From positions 1 to 9,830 of the forward strand of contig JAAZNP010000038.1 of assembly GCA_012798235.1 (NCBI GenBank): a DNA stretch of 9,830 nt, given 5' to 3'. Position numbers and translations under genes: made by a program. Source of the stretch: Parcubacteria group bacterium. GTDB lineage: Bacteria; Patescibacteriota; Minisyncoccia; UBA6257. Shown here piece after piece: positions 7,602 to 9,830 of the stretch. The first letter of the stretch is position 1. Each line of letters starts with the position of its first letter. The notes beneath the pieces are model-generated. The model did no database searches. It saw only the letters and a list, made by a program, of their open reading frames with translations, and was not told where the DNA came from.

Positions 7602-8846
7602 TTAAATATTTTTGAGAAAAGTTTTAATTTTTATTGTTTTGATAAGACCAGTCTTGCGATTTTTAATCTCTACTGATTTGTTCTTAATGGTACGGCTACT
7701 AATAATCAAACGATAAGGTACGCCTAATAAATCAGCATCATTTAATTTTTCACCAGTCGAAACATCCTGGCGATCGTCATATAATACTTCGACTTTTTGT
7801 TTGATTAAATCTTGATATAAATCAGTCGTTGCTTTTTTAATAGATTGGTCCAATTTTTTGTCACCGCTTAATACAGGCAAAAGATAATATTTGAAGGGCG
7901 CTACTGCCGCTGGCCAAATCAAACCATGTTGGTCGTGGCTCACTTCCGCTAAAGCGCCCATTAAACGAGAAACACCTAAACCATAACAACCCATCATTAC
8001 TATTCTTTTATGACCATGAAAATCTATATAAGTCAGCCCAAAAGGTTGCGCATATTTGTCTTTTAATTTAAAAATATTGCCAACCTCAATACCTTTAAGT
8101 TTTTCTAATTGATGTTTGCAATGGGGGCATTGTTTTTTATTCTCGATAATTTCTGCATTTTGAGTAAAGCCACAGTGAGAACAATGATAAATGGTATCTT
8201 CTCCAGATTCGGTAATTGTTTGAAACTCATGAGAATATTTAGAAAAAGTGCCACCAGAAGCTTCAACCATCATTACTGGTAATTCCAGTTGAGCATAAAT
8301 TTTGAAGTAACCTTTTTTAACTTTTTCGTAATAGGAATCTAAATCTTTTTCATCTCTATGAAAACTATATAAATCTTTCATGATAAATTCTCGAGTACGG
8401 AGCAAACCTGATTTAGGTCGCGGCTCATCGCGAAATTTAGTTTGAATCTGGTAAAGATATAAAGGCAAATCTTTGTAAGATAAAACAAATTGTTTGGCTA
8501 AAGGAGTTACTACTTCTTCATGGGTGGGGCCTAAAGCATACCATTGCTCGTACTGAGATTTAACTTTTAACAAAGCGTTAAAAGTTTTCCATCTTTTAGT
8601 TTGCTCCCAATTCTTTTGTGGCTGTAAAGCCGCCATCAAAATTTCCTCACCGCCTAAATTATTCATCTCGGTTCTAATAATATCTTCGATTTTATAAATC
8701 ACTTTCAATCCTAAAGGAAGAAAATTATAAACACCCGAAGTTAATTTTTCAATAAAACCGGCCCGAATTAATAATTGAGCATTAATTGCCGATTCATCTT
8801 TGGGCACTTCTTTTAAAGTTTTTAAATGTAGATCTGAAGCTTTCAT
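7602..8846 (-). CDS. proS: Prolyl-tRNA synthetase, short form lacking the INS editing domain
   Basis: Charges tRNA-Pro with proline. At 414 residues it is far shorter than the usual bacterial form (about 570). The core is complete: motif 1 at about 38-75 (SGVYNFLPLG start), a GPTHEE substrate loop (106-111), motif 2 with FRDEPRPKSGLLRTREF (138-154), motif 3 with MGCYGLGVSRL (285-295), and the C-terminal anticodon-binding domain (about 318-414). In the long bacterial enzymes an INS domain of roughly 180 residues, which hydrolyses mischarged Ala-tRNA-Pro, sits between motifs 2 and 3. Here that interval holds only a small module with C222-x2-C225 and C240-x2-C243, resembling a zinc ribbon, flanked by the family segments SHEFQ-SGED and GIEVGNIFKL. 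The core motifs resemble the bacterial rather than the archaeal/eukaryotic type. It starts 2 bp after the rseP stop, in a TAATTATG junction without a Shine-Dalgarno. Confidence 0.96.
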   Translation of the reverse strand: MKASDLHLKTLKEVPKDESAINAQLLIRAGFIEKLTSGVYNFLPLGLKVIYKIEDIIRTEMNNLGGEEILMAALQPQKNWEQTKRWKTFNALLKVKSQYEQWYALGPTHEEVVTPLAKQFVLSYKDLPLYLYQIQTKFRDEPRPKSGLLRTREFIMKDLYSFHRDEKDLDSYYEKVKKGYFKIYAQLELPVMMVEASGGTFSKYSHEFQTITESGEDTIYHCSHCGFTQNAEIIENKKQCPHCKHQLEKLKGIEVGNIFKLKDKYAQPFGLTYIDFHGHKRIVMMGCYGLGVSRLMGALAEVSHDQHGLIWPAAVAPFKYYLLPVLSGDKKLDQSIKKATTDLYQDLIKQKVEVLYDDRQDVSTGEKLNDADLLGVPYRLIISSRTIKNKSVEIKNRKTGLIKTIKIKTFLKNI

Positions 8847-8848
8847 AA

Positions 8849-9664
8849 TTAATGAAAATAAAAGAAGCGAACATCTTTTATTGTTACCAAAATAGCCAAA
8901 AGAATCAACAAGGCAAAAACAACATTAGTAATCATTTCTTCGGTCTTGCGAGCAACGGGTTTTTTCCTTAATTTTTCTATAACCAAAAATAATAGTTGGC
9001 CACCATCAACTACCGGGATCGGTAAAAGATTAAAAATAGCCAAAGCATAAGAGATTAAACCAACAATATAAAAACCATAAGTGGTACTATATTGGAACCC
9101 TTTGGACGTTAAAGCAAATAAACCCACTGGTCCCACTAAATCGCTAACATCTAAATGAGTAAAGATTTTAATAAAAGCAATTTTTAAGCCAATCAAAGAC
9201 TGAACCAAAACATAATACATAAAATGCCCTGTTTGCAAAATAGCTTGAGGCAAAGGATATTTTAAGATAGTTGCTCCTTCAGAAATAAGATAAGAATAAT
9301 TAGTTGGTAACCATACTTTAGGAAAGCCAAAACTAAACATTAAAACAAAAACAATAAAAGCAATAATAATATTCATTAAAACTCCTCCCAGAAAAATAAT
9401 AGCCTTTTGTGAGGCCGGTTTGCTCAAAAAATTTCTTTTATCAGTAGGGGGCAAATCCTCGCTTAATTTTACAAAAGCGCCAAAAGGAATCGCATTAATC
9501 GAATAAAGCACTTCGCCTTTTTTGATTTTAAATAAGCGCGGAGGAAAACCAATGCTAAATTCGTCAATTTTTACTCCATAAAATTTAGCCAAGAGAAAAT
9601 GGCCAAATTCATGAGCGATAATTAACAAGTTAATAGCTAAAAGACTAATAATTATAGTGAGCAT
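8849..9664 (-). CDS. rseP: RseP-like site-2 membrane metalloprotease (M50) without a PDZ domain
   Basis: A polytopic zinc protease of the site-2 family, which cleaves membrane-spanning substrates such as anti-sigma factors or leftover signal peptides. The zinc motif HEFGH lies in the first membrane segment (H18, E19, H22). The second conserved site is FNLLPIPVVDGG (211-222), with D220 as likely third zinc ligand; it reads VDG where LDG is commoner. Other family landmarks are GFPPRLFKI (39-47), FGAFVKL (61-67), a GGVLMN segment (93-98) and GPVGLF (178-183). Membrane segments lie near 3-25, 90-113, 195-215 and 245-262. At 271 residues it is much shorter than typical RseP (about 350-450): the PDZ region between the second membrane segment and GPVG is reduced to a short linker. 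It starts 2 bp after the frr stop in a TAATTATG junction. The substrate cannot be inferred, since no sigma or anti-sigma gene is near. Confidence 0.92.
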   Translation of the reverse strand: MLTIIISLLAINLLIIAHEFGHFLLAKFYGVKIDEFSIGFPPRLFKIKKGEVLYSINAIPFGAFVKLSEDLPPTDKRNFLSKPASQKAIIFLGGVLMNIIIAFIVFVLMFSFGFPKVWLPTNYSYLISEGATILKYPLPQAILQTGHFMYYVLVQSLIGLKIAFIKIFTHLDVSDLVGPVGLFALTSKGFQYSTTYGFYIVGLISYALAIFNLLPIPVVDGGQLLFLVIEKLRKKPVARKTEEMITNVVFALLILLAILVTIKDVRFFYFH

Positions 9665-9666
9665 AA

Positions 9667-9830
9667 TTAACTTTCTAAAATTTCTTTAGTTTTGTTCTCT
9701 GTTTTTTCGTCTAACATTTTATTGATTTTATCGATTATTTTCTGAACTTCTTCTAATAATCTAAATTTCTCATCTTCTGATATTTCTTTATTTCCAAAAG
9801 AGGTTTTAATTTCTTCTACAATCTCCTCGC
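9667..9830 (-). CDS. frr: Ribosome recycling factor, C-terminal part (5' end beyond window)
   Basis: Ribosome recycling factor works with EF-G to split post-termination ribosomes. Only the last 53 codons before a TAA stop are in the window. They match the end of the RRF helical bundle: a charged helix EEIVEEIKTSFGN, the family-typical turn KEISEDEKFRLLEEVQK, and a final helix ending TKEILES. The KEISEDE turn followed by an E-E-V/I-Q-K helix and a K-E-I-L-E ending is characteristic of RRF. The position directly upstream of rseP fits the common bacterial order in which frr lies near rseP and proS, although uppS, cdsA and dxr, often found between them, are missing. The conserved N-terminal region cannot be checked here. 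Confidence 0.88.
   Translation of the reverse strand, partial: EEIVEEIKTSFGNKEISEDEKFRLLEEVQKIIDKINKMLDEKTENKTKEILES

Overview
The window is AT-rich (roughly one third G+C by eye) and densely packed, and every recognisable gene lies on the minus strand. Transcription therefore runs from the right edge (9830) to the left edge (1). In transcript order the genes are frr (3' part only), rseP, proS, mreB, mreC, mreD, mrdA (PBP2), greA, lysS and, after a 114-bp gap, serS, whose last codon falls on the window edge. These are all core bacterial genes. I see no tRNA, rRNA, insertion sequence, CRISPR array, phage gene or defence gene.

The organism is a bacterium using TGA as a stop (mrdA ends in TGA, overlapping the greA start) and having a rod-shape system. 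The streamlined proteins suggest a reduced genome: a ProRS with no INS editing domain, an RseP-like protease with no PDZ domain, and compact MreC and MreD. Junctions are tight and none of the nine visible start codons has a convincing Shine-Dalgarno sequence. Together these point to a Patescibacteria/CPR-type lineage, perhaps Parcubacteria-like. That placement is inference from style, not a phylogeny. The TGA stop argues against the lineages that read TGA as glycine.

Region by region: 8849-9830 holds the end of ribosome recycling factor and a membrane site-2 protease; 7602-8846 holds prolyl-tRNA synthetase; 3300-7600 is a complete mreB-mreC-mreD-mrdA block for lateral-wall peptidoglycan synthesis, without rodA beside it; 1392-3303 holds the transcript-cleavage factor GreA and lysyl-tRNA synthetase; 1-1277 holds seryl-tRNA synthetase. 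From frr to lysS the junctions range from a 4-bp gap to a 35-bp overlap, so this is almost certainly one operon with translational coupling. It joins tRNA charging, ribosome recycling and transcription restart to cell-wall elongation.

The only non-coding stretch of note is 1278-1391 between lysS and serS. It holds a long imperfect inverted repeat built from an octamer close to ATTYGTAT, four copies per arm. This is the least explained element in the window. Otherwise I see ordinary housekeeping genes and no evidence for a new multi-gene system.
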